Origin: Cylicocyclus nassatus
Lineage: Eukaryota > Nematoda > Chromadorea > Rhabditida > Strongylidae
Assembly: GCA_958299035.1 (NCBI GenBank)
Contig: CATQJL010000001.1
Coordinates: 23,588,653-23,652,652 of the forward strand
Length of the DNA stretch: 64,000 nucleotides
Direction of reading: 5' to 3'
How positions within the stretch are numbered: the first letter of the stretch is position 1; each line of letters begins with the position of its first letter. A program made the translations under genes and the position numbers. The notes beneath the pieces are model-generated. The model was not told where the DNA came from. It saw only the letters and a list, made by a program, of their open reading frames with translations, and did no database searches. Below are positions 23,794 to 42,251 of this stretch, piece by piece.

Positions 23794-24890
23794 CCATTGC
23801 GAGTTTTCGTGCATTGTCAGATTGCGTGATAGGTGCAAGGGACCCTATGTTTTGCTTACCTGTAGCCCGTGCGCGTCTAGTATAGCACCCCCGGAATGTG
23901 CAAACGTATTTAAAGTGGGATTTGTTGAGGTCAACACTTACTCGTGAAGGAATGAGATGTGGAATTGCGGGCGCCCTTAGCCTAGACTACCAGTAATGCT
24001 TTCCGAAATGCGTGTTTTTGTTTGACCACTTGTGGCTATGTTTCCAATTTTGGACTGCCCCTCGGCAACCTTCCTTGCTACGGCCATAGTGTTTCGTTTA
24101 TCTAAATCACCTCGAATGAGCTGTGTGGAAGCTAGGGTTTGCTACCAGCGCAGCTATCGTGGAAGAACGGCCAAGTGTAAGAGTATAAATGAATTTTCTT
24201 TGCCCTAGCTACTCTGTCTACCGACAGTTCTACACTCATCTCATGCAAATCAATAATGGATCCTAACCACCTTAATGATTGTGCAGGGCTACAGCTACAT
24301 TCCCTTCACCGAAGAAATTCCTTCCTTGCTGAGATTGGCCTTGACGATGGACTGCATGAGAGCAGATTGAGCTGGAAGATCGGAAGATTGGTGCGCTATC
24401 TAGATATATATAGCGACACAAGCCGAGAGCTTAATAGGCGACTTCTTAATAAATAAATGAAGCTTAGTGAATATGCGTGGCGCGCAGGAAAGGCCAAACG
24501 CAAAAATTGATAAACTTCTCCTTGCCATTCGTAATTAGAATACTTTGAATGATTGTGGCAGATTCTGACGTGGTGGTGGCCATAGGTGCGATAGTGTGAA
24601 TTTGCTCACCCCCTCTTCACCCCTGAACCGGGACCAAGGTTACCACCACCTTCACCAAAGCCGAGAAAAAATCAACACTGAGGTAAGGCTAAGCAAAGGA
24701 GATATTTGTATGGGAATTGTTTGTGTGTCGGGAAAGGAGGAAGAAGATTTGTGGGGATTCACGAACTTTCAGAAAGGAAAAAATAGCAGTTTCTGTAGCT
24801 GCACAGCTAGTCAGTGAGGAAAGCCCCGGTACAACGTTTCCATCTGACTTCAGGGAATAAATTGTTTGCCTAGAGTTCGTCCACAGAGTT
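23794..24890. other. No recognised gene
   Basis: A 66-codon frame at 24256-24456 ends in an (AATAA)-rich tail and may be a retroelement scrap. Nothing else is supported. Confidence 0.25.
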
Positions 24891-25930
24891 ACCTAATGAA
24901 AGGTGTGCTTAGTGACTTCTGACTTACGAGTTTTAACATAAAAAATCATATACAGGGTGTCCCAAAAGTATGATGGACTGTTTGATCGTCAATATCTCTC
25001 TTCCCAAAAAGTTTTTTGCCTTTCTTCAGGTACCGTTTTGTAGAGCTTGCTTCTTAGAATTACAGTATGGAGCGAATCACCGATGGCTCTTCATTACTGT
25101 AGGATTACGGTAGAAACTTCAAGGAGGTTTTAAGCCATGAAAGGCCATATTTTGCCTCAGAAAGAAAACAAAACAGCCTGAAAACTTTTACACTAGGCTA
25201 ATTAGAGTTGCTGACTTTAATTGTAAAGTTCCCAACTTTTTATGATGCTTCAATGAAGAGTTATGTCAGGTAAGAGGTAGCGGCCATTTTTTCGATGTTC
25301 CTAAAAAGTGCGGTTACACCGTCTAGAAAGCGCAATCATGTGAATAGTTGAGTATTGAACTTAGCGTCCATAAAAACCCTATTATACAAGTTTTCACATT
25401 TTTTGGAGAGATTTTGAAACGGCAGCTTTTTCCATATTGACACCATATGTTTCAAGTTTCTACCGTAATCCTACAGTAATGAAGAGAGATGGGTGTTCGT
25501 TCTATACTGCAAATCTAAGTTGAAGCCAACTCTACAGAATGGTACCTGAAGCAAAGCAAAAGACTTCTTGGGAAGAGAGATTTTAACGATCAAACAGTGC
25601 ATACATACTTTTGGGACACCCTGTATTTTGTAGATGAATAGCTGGTACAAGGAAATAGTAACCATCAAAACCGCCTCGTCCTCCGCTTTCAAAAAATATA
25701 GCATTTCTGAGATCCGTCCAAAAAGTGCCTGGGTGAAGGGTGTGTCTAGTGAAGTGACTTTCAAGGATTTAGTTTTCAACATAAAAATTCATAACTTTTG
25801 TAAATGAAGATCTTGTACGCCGAGATAGAGTCACCATTGGAACCGCCTCGTCCTTTGCTTTCAGAAAATATCTACTTTGCTTGGGGCTCCTCATAACAAA
25901 AAGTGCCGGGTGAAGGGTGGATGAGACTTT
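24890..25930. repeat. Tandem ~180-bp repeat, split by a MITE
   Basis: The segment tttgtaratgaa...ggaaccgcctcgtcct...aaaaagtgcc(t)gggtgaaggg occurs at about 25625-25745 and again at about 25797-25920. A third partial unit (gtgactt...gtttt..aacataaaaa..tcata) lies at about 24905-24950, directly before the MITE. The period is about 180 bp. The copies are clearly diverged. Confidence 0.5.
24953..25623. mobile_element. Mariner-type MITE, copy 1
   Basis: A 671-bp element flanked by TA (24951-24952 and 25624-25625). Its ends are CAGGGTGTCCCAAAAGTATG and the inverse, typical of Tc1/mariner elements. The inverted repeats extend about 190 bp (gtttgatcg, ggtaccgttttgtagagc, attactgtaggattacgg are found inverted at the other end). 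No transposase frame. It is inserted in the tandem repeat called separately. Confidence 0.72.
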
Positions 25931-26930
25931 TATAATGGGAGTGCTCAAGTGGAGGCTTTTTTTACCCTGTGAAAAGACGTTGGAAAGATTTTTTGCTGGG
26001 ACTAGCTGGCATACTTCATCAAATACGAAGTATGTCATCAAAAAGCTTTTGAATTGTTTTTCGGTCAGCAATTCAGCAATTTTTTGTATGGAAAGTCTTG
26101 GCTACTCTATCCATATGCACATCCAACAAAAACTTTTAGGAAGCTTCTCAACTCAAACAACTTTTGTTTCGAGTAGGCTGAGTATTCGGATTTCTCATGA
26201 CCGCAGCCAAAAATCTCCATTACGAACCGTTGGTTTTTCTTTATACGCAAAACAAGTTCCTTGCGTATTCATATACTTCATGTAGACCTAATTCACTTTT
26301 TCACTTTTTAATCTACTTGTGACCTAAAAAAATCATCAAATTGTTTCTTTTGCAATTAAATTGTGCCAAAAAATTATCAACAAACAGGCAAAATCCCAGT
26401 CTCCATGATTTGTACTAATTCGTAACTAGATTCGAGATTCTTGAATTTTTGAGATAGTTTTAACAAGCTTCAAAAAATGCTCAAAAACTTTGAAAAAGAC
26501 GCTTTTTTTCACAAAAGAATGTGTGCAGCATGACTTCAATTTAATCTTCTGTGTTGTACAGGTTTTTAATGAAGAATCACTTTATTGCCTGAGGTTTCAG
26601 TTACACACCTCTTCAAAGATGTCAGTCACGTCGATATCACTCCACTTGCTGCCACGCCCTCCTCCCATCTGCGTACTCGAATTTCTGAGATGAAGATTGA
26701 GAATCTAGGCGAGAAATCTACTCATCGAGTGTCATTTGCAGCAGCGTGTATCTGCTACAGAAATTGCTCGATGAACTGCAGTGACGAAATGAGCACTCCG
26801 AATAGTATGAGACCGCTTGAGTACAGACCAGCTATCTCATAGCTACATAGCAAGATATGGCAGTAGATCACTTTTGTTAGACAGAAAGCTTTTCATTCGT
26901 GCCGTTCATGGCAGCAAGTGGCTATCAAAA
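25930..26930. other. No recognised gene
   Basis: Open frames at 25917-26285 and 26585-26842 are not supported by domains. The latter contains a Cys-rich patch (CICYRNCSMNCSDE) after an acceptor-like tgttgtacag, which might be an exon, but no partner was found. Confidence 0.25.
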
Positions 26931-26950
26931 TGGCTGACACCTTTTCAAGT

Positions 26951-27000
26951 CCTCTGAAGACGGTATGTAATCGAAACGTCAGGCAATAAGGAGTATCATC
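26951..27000 (+). other. Hammerhead-like motif, probable Penelope-element remnant
   Basis: CTCTGAAGACGGTATG followed by TAATCGAAACGTCAGGC and AATAAGGAGTATCATC parallels the 3' region of the Penelope-like element at 56.6 kb (CTGAGGA, a GC-rich stem, GAAACGTTAGGC, then aataaagataccacc). The CTGANGA and GAAA blocks are those of hammerhead ribozyme cores, which are known from Penelope-like elements. Stem II here would be only about 4 bp. No element ORF was found nearby. Confidence 0.35.
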
Positions 27001-27216
27001 ATTAAAAACCTCACAGAAGATCAAGTGAAGTTAAACGATGGCACTTTACAAGAGAAAAGGACTTATTACAACTATGTTTGCGATTTTCGAGATTGGTATT
27101 AAGATTGGCAAACGCTCTCGATGAAAAAATCCTTTAATTAATATATAACTGCCGTCGATTCGTTGGACCGCACACTGAACATCATTGCGGAGCACGCGTC
27201 GCGAGCCGCGAGGTGA

Positions 27217-27486
27217 AACGCTTACCCCATTACAAAATCGCCATTTTACAACCCGTGCTCTCGCAACATTTCAGCCGCACCGCGCCTGATCTGCAACGCT
27301 TGTGGAGTCCGTGCGGTCGAAGAGTCGACGATAAACTGTTCCCAGTGCATAGACTGCCACTAAGGACTGTTACAGGAGTCTTACAACATCCAACTAGAAG
27401 ACTGGATTCTTGTAAAACACTGCGATTTTTGCACCATCTTCCTCGCGTTCGCTAGCCCAGCGCTCAAACCCAGGGAATCTGGGTAA
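27217..27486 (+). pseudogene. Broken Cys-pair (zinc-finger-like) reading frame
   Basis: One frame reads 48 codons with ICNACGVRAV and INCSQCIDCH, meets TAA at 27361-27363, and then continues open in the same phase for 40 more codons with VKHCDFCTIF before TAA at 27484. The CxxC, CxxCxxC and CxxC spacing suggests metal binding. The in-frame stop implies a decayed gene or transposon fragment, or an intron not recognised here. LICNACG recalls the second half of a GATA-type finger, but the first half is absent. Identity is not claimed. Confidence 0.25.
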
Positions 27487-28700
27487 CTTGTTAAGCGAAA
27501 ACCGGTATGCTTGACTTTTGGTTTCGCAAACCCACTGGGCTCGTTCATGAGTACCGATTAAGTGACTTTTTTGTGGTTTCCGGAACCACTGGGACTTAAT
27601 ACACTGAGTTCGTTGAATAATGCCGCTACATGAAACTACCCGGACATATTTTATCCATACTTCAGAATCCTACCGTCGAAAAATGAATTCTTGAATTCGA
27701 GCACATATCAATTAATGCTTTTATACTATTATTTATTCTTTGAATACCAGACGTACTGTCAAGGAAGTGTTCAATGTTACTCGCACAACTATACGGGGCT
27801 GGAAGATGGAATAAAAACAGAAGAGTAAAAAGGGGTCTGGGTGGACACTCAAAGAACAGAAGAGAAGTGTATGAAAAGAAAAAATGACGTGGCTAGAATG
27901 GTTGAGGAACAAAGTACGACAGAGAGAATATCCACCGCAACTGTTCAAAATACAAAACTACAAAAGAATTGACGCAGGCGTCAGGAGTGATAGAAAAAGT
28001 CCAAGAATGGAGGTGGACTGCAGTTTTGGAGTCTCATTTTTCGTGTAAATGAACACATAACAATAAATACAACGCATTTTCTCGTGTAAATGGGGATGGG
28101 ACGCAATGAAACAAGCAAATACAAAGCGTTCTCACTACGGCCACTAAGAGAAAGCCAAAGGATTGGATGAGTAGCAAAGCGTAGGTGGATTCTTGCATCT
28201 AAGACGAAAACAAAGTAGGAGACAGAAAGGACGCAACTTCTGTAACTGTACTTAGATCACAACGTTCGACAAAGAAATTCTGTCATTAAATCAGTCAAAT
28301 TTGGTTGACTCCTAGAGAAGAACAATCAAAATCAATTATTTTGTATACGAATAGTTCGTGGTTCCCTGGATGGAAAGCATAAATTTTCGGTGATGGGGTA
28401 GCAGCTATCAGCTGAAGATAATGTTCATGCTCAGAATGAAGGAGGATTTTGATCTATAAAAACTCATCCTCACACCGCAAAATAATGCAGAGGGCACGGC
28501 AACGGTCATTTATAGTACTGGTACTACGGTATGCAAGAAAATTCTACTAGGCGAAAAAGGAACATTATAACAATGACCCGGTGCACAGCACGTCGCAACG
28601 CGGTGTAGGAGAGGACACAGTAAAGAAAGAGAGATGAAGGAGCGCGTGCATCACCCGGCCACCATATTTTGGAGGGCTGGCTGGCTGCATCGGCATCGTT
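27487..28700. other. No recognised gene; downstream flank of the PP1 gene
   Basis: AT-rich DNA 3' of the minus-strand phosphatase gene. It should include the 3' UTR. An AATAAA overlaps the stop codon itself, and other tttatt (minus-strand AATAAA) occurrences lie further out, so the cleavage site is not assigned. Confidence 0.3.
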
Positions 28701-28707
28701 GTTGCAT

Positions 28708-35013
<6,306 letters not shown>

Positions 35014-38000
35014 CTCGCACTTTTTGATATGATGGCGATGCTCTCGTCAGCCTCAACCAGCTCTACCCAAAAAGGTGTTTCTGAAATTGCTTTGCACTCT
35101 ACGATGATCGAAAGAGAAGTATCCACGTAAACACGAACACTATCGATGAAAGTTACTACACAAGAATGGAAGAAGTGTGCTTGCGAACAAGCCAACTTGG
35201 GGTGATGGATAGAGGAGTAATGTTTTCCCACTTGGTTTGAAAGTGGGGTAAGGCTTACTTAACAGAATATTTGGACAAAGTATCCGACAGAGTATTTACA
35301 TCAAGAAATGGCGATATGCAACAAATTTGCAGAAAAAAACTAGGAAGAAATGATGATGCAAGGTATCTACGAAATAAGATAGACATATGCCCTTCGAAAT
35401 TCTTGAGAGACTTTCCCGATTTTTCGGGAAGCTTTTAGAACCGGGAAATGAAATTTAAGCTAAACGATGTTAAATCAGAGAGATCTTGGACAATGTGTAG
35501 AACTTTGCGGTAGCTGGAATTAGAAAATCTACAAACTCCACCATGAACGCGAAATCATCAAATCTTTCGAGGAAAAAAGTTGCAGCGATCATTCCCACCA
35601 CGAAAAAAATGGGTATTGAGATACCTCCCCGGAACATTTCGTTTAATTTAGCCCAAAAGAAGTAAGATTACCTCAGATAATAGAGCACAAAGAGAAGAGC
35701 AATACCTTACACATGGACATTTCTATCAAAAATGGTCTCAACGAACGTACAAAGTTAGACCGGATAACAATAATCTAAGGAGGGAAAATACTCTCATCTC
35801 GCTTTCCCAGTAAGAGACAGAGAGACTGTTCTTACTCGTTTATCTTTTGTTCTGGTTGAGATCCAAAGAAAACGCTTCTAGACGACGAAGAAAACCATTT
35901 TTGCATAGTCGACAATATGAGACCTCTTTCTATATACTTTTTCCAGTGTTTGTCATAAGACTAGTGACGTAGACCATTATTAAGTCAGGACTTGCAAAAT
36001 ATTTCCAACTGCAGTGCATTCCAGCAACCATAAACACAACGGTGCTGCGTGTTCTATGGAACCAGACAATATGCTTCAATTCGAATGCCTAACATTATTC
36101 GTATTCCATTAGGGGCACTTACATCTCTATAAAACCTAAAGAATAGACTTTTGGACTTCTGCATTATGGCGGTCTCTTTCACTACAAGAATCTGTGAGGG
36201 AAAACACGATAAAGAAGCCATATTCCTTCCGCGACGGAGTTTGACACGAAATTTATTACTTAGCGAATAGATAAGCTGTACATGCAAGAAGATTAGATAC
36301 GAGTCATCTCCGAAAAAAAAAACGAGTCATCTGTTGGCAGACCCAGAAAGAAAAAGAAAATGCTTTTACATCGTCGGGATTAATACCATTACCGTCATCA
36401 GAGTTTGAAACACTGAAAAATCTGCAAACATTCTTGATTGAACTATTCAAAAACTAAAAAAAATAGAAGCAAATCTATACTTAGCTCAAAATATTGTGCT
36501 CATCATTCAATTCAACTTTTCAGATGTAAAAATTGTTTTCTAAACAAAGTGAGCTCTAGTTACTTCTACACCACATTGGAAATTGAACGCTGAACCTAGG
36601 CTCATTTCCATTATCTGCCGAGAGCCTCTGGACGCCAAATCGTGAGAGTTTTGCGTTAAAGAAATCAAACTTATAATCGGCACAAAATCGTCAAATTGCT
36701 AGGTCCAATAATAGTATCAGGGTACTTATGAAATAGATATGTCCAGTCTGAAAACTCGAGACTATTGCACTGGAGCTCTGGAGGGACCTTAATGATTGAT
36801 TTTACCTAGATACCATTTCTTTCTGTGCTCCAGAAAACAATCATCCACAATAGCTAGGGAAGTAATGAAAACAGATCCAGATAGTTAACACATTCATGAC
36901 CATACGACCCACTGGTGAGCCGTACGTGTCCTGCCATTTCGGACAATACGACCCACCGATGGGTCTTAGGCTTGCTGAAGTTTATAGTCTTGCTAGTTTG
37001 AGATCTGACTTCTTGGGCAAACTCAATGAACTTCTGTACACCTCCCTTGGGATATTTCTCAGAAGATTAACATTTCAGACCATAAGACCCATCAGGGGTC
37101 CAGAAAATATTACGCTAACTCAATATTGCGAAATGTTGTCGAAATGCCCTGGTCCGAAATGGCAGTCATCGAAAAATCGTCTTTGTCGTGAATGTGTTGA
37201 TGCTTAATACAGTGGTACAGAGCCAAAAACATTTTCTCAGCTAGCCTTAATGATCCCCTAGCTGGAGATCCGTGAATCTTCCCTACACCTATGCATATAC
37301 ATTTGTTTGCCCTTCCATTTTGTTATTGCAAGAAATAAAGACCAAGACAGGACAAGACAAAAAAATAATGGAAAGTTCAAAAATTTTTGCATACTATATT
37401 TAGCGGCAAGCATTGATTTCCCATAAAATTTCGGCGTCATTTACTCGCTTACAGACCAAAGTAGGCTCACAAAGCAGCCTCGGGATGTGATTCATAGCCT
37501 GCATAAAGGGCCAGAAGAGTTCAGATCGGCGTATCTCTGCCACTTTCGAAAGCGAAAAACAGCGCAAAAGAGCGGATATTTGGAGTGCCAAAAAAGTGCC
37601 AAATAAAGTCCATTACGTTTACTATGACACCAGACTAGCACTCATTGTTGAAGGCGTGAAGCACATAGAAAGAGACAAGCAACGAACAGCAAACGCCGAA
37701 AGAGAGTGTGGGTGTCCGTATCGATTGACACGACACACACACACTCGCACCGCATGCTCTGTCGGCGGCGCCCGGCATGCGCTGCGTTCCCTCAAAAGGA
37801 GAGCGGAGAGAGAGACCTTCGGCATGTTTTCACACCCCAATTACTGCGATTTCGTTTTTCGCGATTAAACTGATTGTCACCTGAGTTAGCGATACGAACA
37901 CGCAATGTTCAACACTTGAATGAGAGAATAACTTCCACGTCAGTGGAACTCCAGTAGAATCTCCAATGAAAAGAAAACCAAATGGGTTTTTGGAAGAGAA

Positions 38001-39710
38001 ACTCAAGCGAGGGCTATTCCAAAACACAACAATCAAATACAGTATTCTAAGTCGTTTGAGAGAAGTCAAAGAAAAGAAACAAAAAAAATAGATTTTCTTG
38101 AATCAAACAAAAACGATGAACTGTTGAACTTACTGGGAACCTTCGAACACTTTCATCAGCATCAAAATCAGAAGATCCCTGCTAAATTGCATTTTTCCAT
38201 TATGAAAGGTAAAAGCATATGGACAAATGTGATGCAAGGTTTGATATGAGGTAATTCACAAAAAAAACATTATTTACGACAGATGACAAAAACATTTTCT
38301 ATCCCCTACGATTTATGTTATACATGATGGAGAAGTATTCTCGTGTGATAAGTTCTATTATTTACCATCTCTTGCAAGTCTCGGCCTTATCAATAAGAAC
38401 AAAGAAGAGAGATTTTCAAATATCTCTCAAAAACAAGCTCAAAGAACTCTCAACTTGAGAGCAGACATTAAAAAATGGGGAACCCCAAGCACTATACATG
38501 CAACGCTGAAGGGCACGCCATTATGACAGAAAGTTCAAAACAAGGATAATATATGTAAATCACCTAACTTATGAAGTGACGACGTCGACGTCAGCAGCTT
38601 TATGTTCTTTCGCATCTCAATGGCGTAATGCCCATACAACGACAAAAAAAAGGTTGACGAAATATCCTCTGCTGGATAATGCACATATGAAGCAAACGGA
38701 AGACAAGAAATTCAGAAAGAAAAATTGTCGATTCTCGATAATAATTTTTGGATTCCTTCATCTTTTGACTCATTCATGAAGAAAGCTCAAGTAAAGATTA
38801 GCTGTCTCATGCTCCAAAGAAAACTTTATAAACTTGATAAGAACAACGGATGAAGGAATGAGTGACGTCGTCAAACATGGACAAAGGGCAATCAAATTTT
38901 CACTAGAAATTAATGGTTGTACTATAACATGCACAGTTCAAGAGCACTAGAAAGTGGAAAAAGTGACTCTAACATATTCGATCAAAAACATTTTTTCACC
39001 TGCCTGAGCTTTCCGACATATTTATTGTAACACGGGCGAGAAATATAACAAGTGTTCTCAGACAAGCTCGTTAACCTTTTTATGGTAAGCCACTTCTCGG
39101 ATTTGTCTTATGTCAGATCAACAAGTCAAAAAAAAAACCCTTTTGAAATGTGAGTATGACAGCTGAATGGCAGGTGACTCATAGTCGGGGATGATTCACA
39201 ACCACATAATTGGGGACAATGATGATCGATGATTCTATACAAACACTCGCTCCATAACAATTTTTGAAGTAGGACTCGGAACTTTTGGTTCGTCTCGAAA
39301 TGCTTTACTTCTAATTAATAGCAAAAAGAGTAAATAATCACACGCAAACAATTAGCACATGCTCCCACGAACAGACTTTCTTCAGCTTTCCATTCTTATG
39401 TAATTAAGCGAAACCTAGCAACCATTGAAGGTCGTTTACAATTGCTTCTAGAATATTCTGAATGGAAAGAAAACTAATTTCTGTCATAGGGAACAAGCAA
39501 ATCAGAAACTCCTTAGAATTACACAAAGTTGATTTGAGTGATTGCAACAAATGAACAGTATCGAATTCTTAACAAAATGCATTTGAGAAATCGTACGAGT
39601 TAAAATGTTAGAAAGAGTTTCGAACTCTAAAGGCGTTGGAATAATGAAATAATAATAATGAAACGCGAAACTTAAATTCAATTTTTATAGGGAAATCATT
39701 CCTGTCTTAC
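35014..39710. other. No recognised gene; upstream flank of gsp-1
   Basis: I see no supportable coding exons. A GC-richer patch with an ACACAC run and GCATGC-rich sequence lies at about 37660-37800. A 103-codon frame at 36896-37207 has no recognised domain. No core promoter can be assigned to gsp-1 from sequence alone. Confidence 0.3.
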
Positions 39711-39948
39711 GCCTCGAGCAGAGTTCACGCGATTTCATCGGCGCCATTCATCGCGACAAGACAATTGTTACGAGTTCATTGCCTGCCGATCTTCTTGCAT
39801 TTCGGTTGTGATAGTTAGTCACGATTAGTCGTGTCGGAAATCTATCACAATCGAAATGCAAGAAGATCGGCATGCAACATTATTACAATTGTCTTGCCTT
39901 GCCGCGATAAAACGCGATAATGAAATCGCGTGAACCTCTGCCCGAGGC
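39711..39948. mobile_element. Palindromic MITE, 238 bp
   Basis: GCCTCGAGCAGAGTTCACGC at the left and the near-complement ending TGCCCGAGGC at the right. Matching inverted blocks (acaattgt, gccgatcttcttgcattt, ttgtgata) run inwards almost to the centre near 39830, so the element is essentially one long hairpin. Confidence 0.65.
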
Positions 39949-41758
39949 CTTTGAGATCAAGTAAATCAGAATTTCCTTCGAAGTACCCAGCAACTAATAT
40001 AGTTTGAGCATACAATCAAGAGAATCTAATAGACAAAATGCGTAGAAATTATTACGAGTTTCAGAGCTAGACAGTAGAAAAAGTTTGGAGGTTCAAAAAA
40101 TTTCGCCGCTTTATAGAAGTGCAGCCAAGTACTGGAGACTTTTAGGAACTCAACTATACAAATCTGTTCATTTATTCATCATCTCTTTTCATTTATTCAT
40201 CACTAGCATCGAGGAGAGTCAACAAAGGGCCTTCAAATTTACCTCTTCTATAATATTCTAATCTATAATATTCTAGATAGAAAGAAGACTTATTCCTGAG
40301 GGTTTACTTCTAGTTTTTAGTTTTACTTCTTTGTAAAAGTGCAGTCAATTATGGATTTTTAGGAACTCAACTACACAAATGTTTTGGTTTTCCATTCATC
40401 ATTGCTAGAGGTATTACTTCTATGGAATACTCTAAATGGAAAGAAAACTAATTTCTGTCATAGGCATCAAGCAAATTAGGTTTTCCTACAAATTATACAA
40501 CATCTATTCTGAATGACGTCGGAAACCAAAGAAAATCTAATTTTAGACAGAATGCGTTTGAGGCATCACGAGTTTCAAAGCCAGACACGAGAAAAACTTT
40601 CGCGGGACTTTGGAGGCGAACGTTCAGGTTTTTGTTAAAGACAATCAATTAGTGGACTTGCGCTACAGCCATAATTGCAAGATTTCGGAAGTGCAACTAT
40701 ACAGCCTTTTCATTTCCCATTCATCATTAGCGGCGCCGAGAATTGACGAACCTAAGGACTTCAGACGTGAGATTGCCAGCCGATTCAGCAGACTGCTCAC
40801 ACCACTTTGACTATGATCATTAGAATTTTAATTATTGAACTTAGTTGCGTTTGTAGAAGCCAGATACCACAGTCCGAGCCTACTACGAATATTGTCCGGA
40901 AAAAAGACCACAACCTGTGGTGGAATATACAACTAGCTAAAAACAACGCACAAAATCTTTGACGTCAATGTTTTGTAGCAATTCGTGAACAATAACTCAG
41001 CTTTTTTGAAAATCACTTTTCCATTCTGTCACGTACAACAGCTGCTTAGGAATTCAGTGATAAATGGTGTTGCAAAGAAAAAAAAAAACTCCTGCAGCAT
41101 CGGAATTTTGTTATTTCTGTATGTCAAAACATTTCAGCAGACAGTGAGTGAAATGGCAAATGATGTCTCATGAAGCACCTGTTACGTCAATGTAAACATT
41201 GAAAATGACATCTCGATGCTGATTCACTATTTGAAGTTAACTGAAGGAAGTAGGCACACGATAAACTGATTGTGAGAACACACCCACGATAACTGGAAGA
41301 AAATCTCAAAAAAGATTCCCACCACTCATGTATAATTACAAAGACCGTTGTTTTCTACCTCTTCCTTTCGAAAATGTGATTTTTCCACTAGCTAAGCTAA
41401 CGTATAAAATTCAGAAACAATTCAATATCACGTAAATCTTTGGGAGATGCACGCCTTGCGAGGGCCAGAGCTCGGTGTCATAGCATTTCCAACAGTCGCA
41501 AAAGAATTGCAGTGAAGTAAAACAAGCAGAAGCACATGGTTTCTATAAATTTTAGTCAAAACGTACAGTGGATTGATGCAGAACATTTCATTACATGGGA
41601 AAGTATCAGGCTAATCCAGTCTTGAAAACAGAATCCTTGGAAACTCTTATTTTCCTAAATATAGTGAATTCGCTCGATGCTGACCAGATCGTATTTTTCA
41701 TTTTGGTCGCTTAAATTGCTAGCGGGTCCACAAGTTTTAATTTACCGTTTTTACGATT
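39949..41758. other. No recognised gene; diverged duplicated stretch
   Basis: Parts of 39440-39520 and 40430-40500 (gaaagaaaactaatttctgtcatagg..caagcaaat) are alike, as are nearby phrases such as taggaactcaactayacaaat (near 40145 and 40360). This points to an old local duplication with a period of about 1 kb or less. No genes are seen. Confidence 0.35.
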
Positions 41759-41823
41759 CACACAAGATGAGTAAGTCGTAAAAACACAACTTTCGTGTTT
41801 TTACGACTTATTCATCTTGTGTG
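41759..41823. repeat. Near-perfect 29-bp hairpin
   Basis: Arms 41759-41787 and 41795-41823 are inverted complements with one mismatch, around the 7-base loop AACTTTC. They contain AAGTCGTAAAAACAC and its inverse. Confidence 0.75.
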
Positions 41824-41861
41824 AGAGAGGTTCGCGCTGCTCTTATGTACAAAAACCAGTG

Positions 41862-42060
41862 GCGGTCCCAGGATTTCGTCCAGGGGGGGGGATGGGCGGC
41901 AAAAAAATTTTTTCAATGAAAATGCGTGGCGTTACACGCACTCTGAAAAATTCTTTGTGTGCTTCTCAAAATTTCTGCGAGTCCCCAACCCCTAAAATCT
42001 GAAAAAAGTGGGTGTGGCGTTAGCCACGCCCCTGAAAAATTGTTTTTTACAAGGCTAATT
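41862..42060. mobile_element. Possible hAT-like transposon end
   Basis: CAGTGGCGGTCCCAGGATTT followed by a G-run resembles the CAGTGGCGGATCCAGG termini common in hAT-type elements. A short GTGGCGTTAGCCAC hairpin lies near 42014. The other end and a target duplication were not found. Confidence 0.25.
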
Positions 42061-42251
42061 CAAATTTTTAGAATTTCAAAAATTATTTCAGTTGTTTACA
42101 AGAATAAACAAGTCGCATGCGCATTTTTAATAACCCATATAAGTAATTTTCATCCTTGTCACAAGCAAATAAGATGTCCTGATACAATCTCTGAAAGCTT
42201 TTGAAGCTTACATCGGGCTAAAACTGCTTAGCAGAATAAGCTGCGCCCAGC

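Noticed and set aside
26585..26842. Cys-containing frame with CICYRNCSMNCSDE
   Set aside because: An acceptor-like site precedes it, but no second exon, leader or paralog was found, so it is not called a gene.
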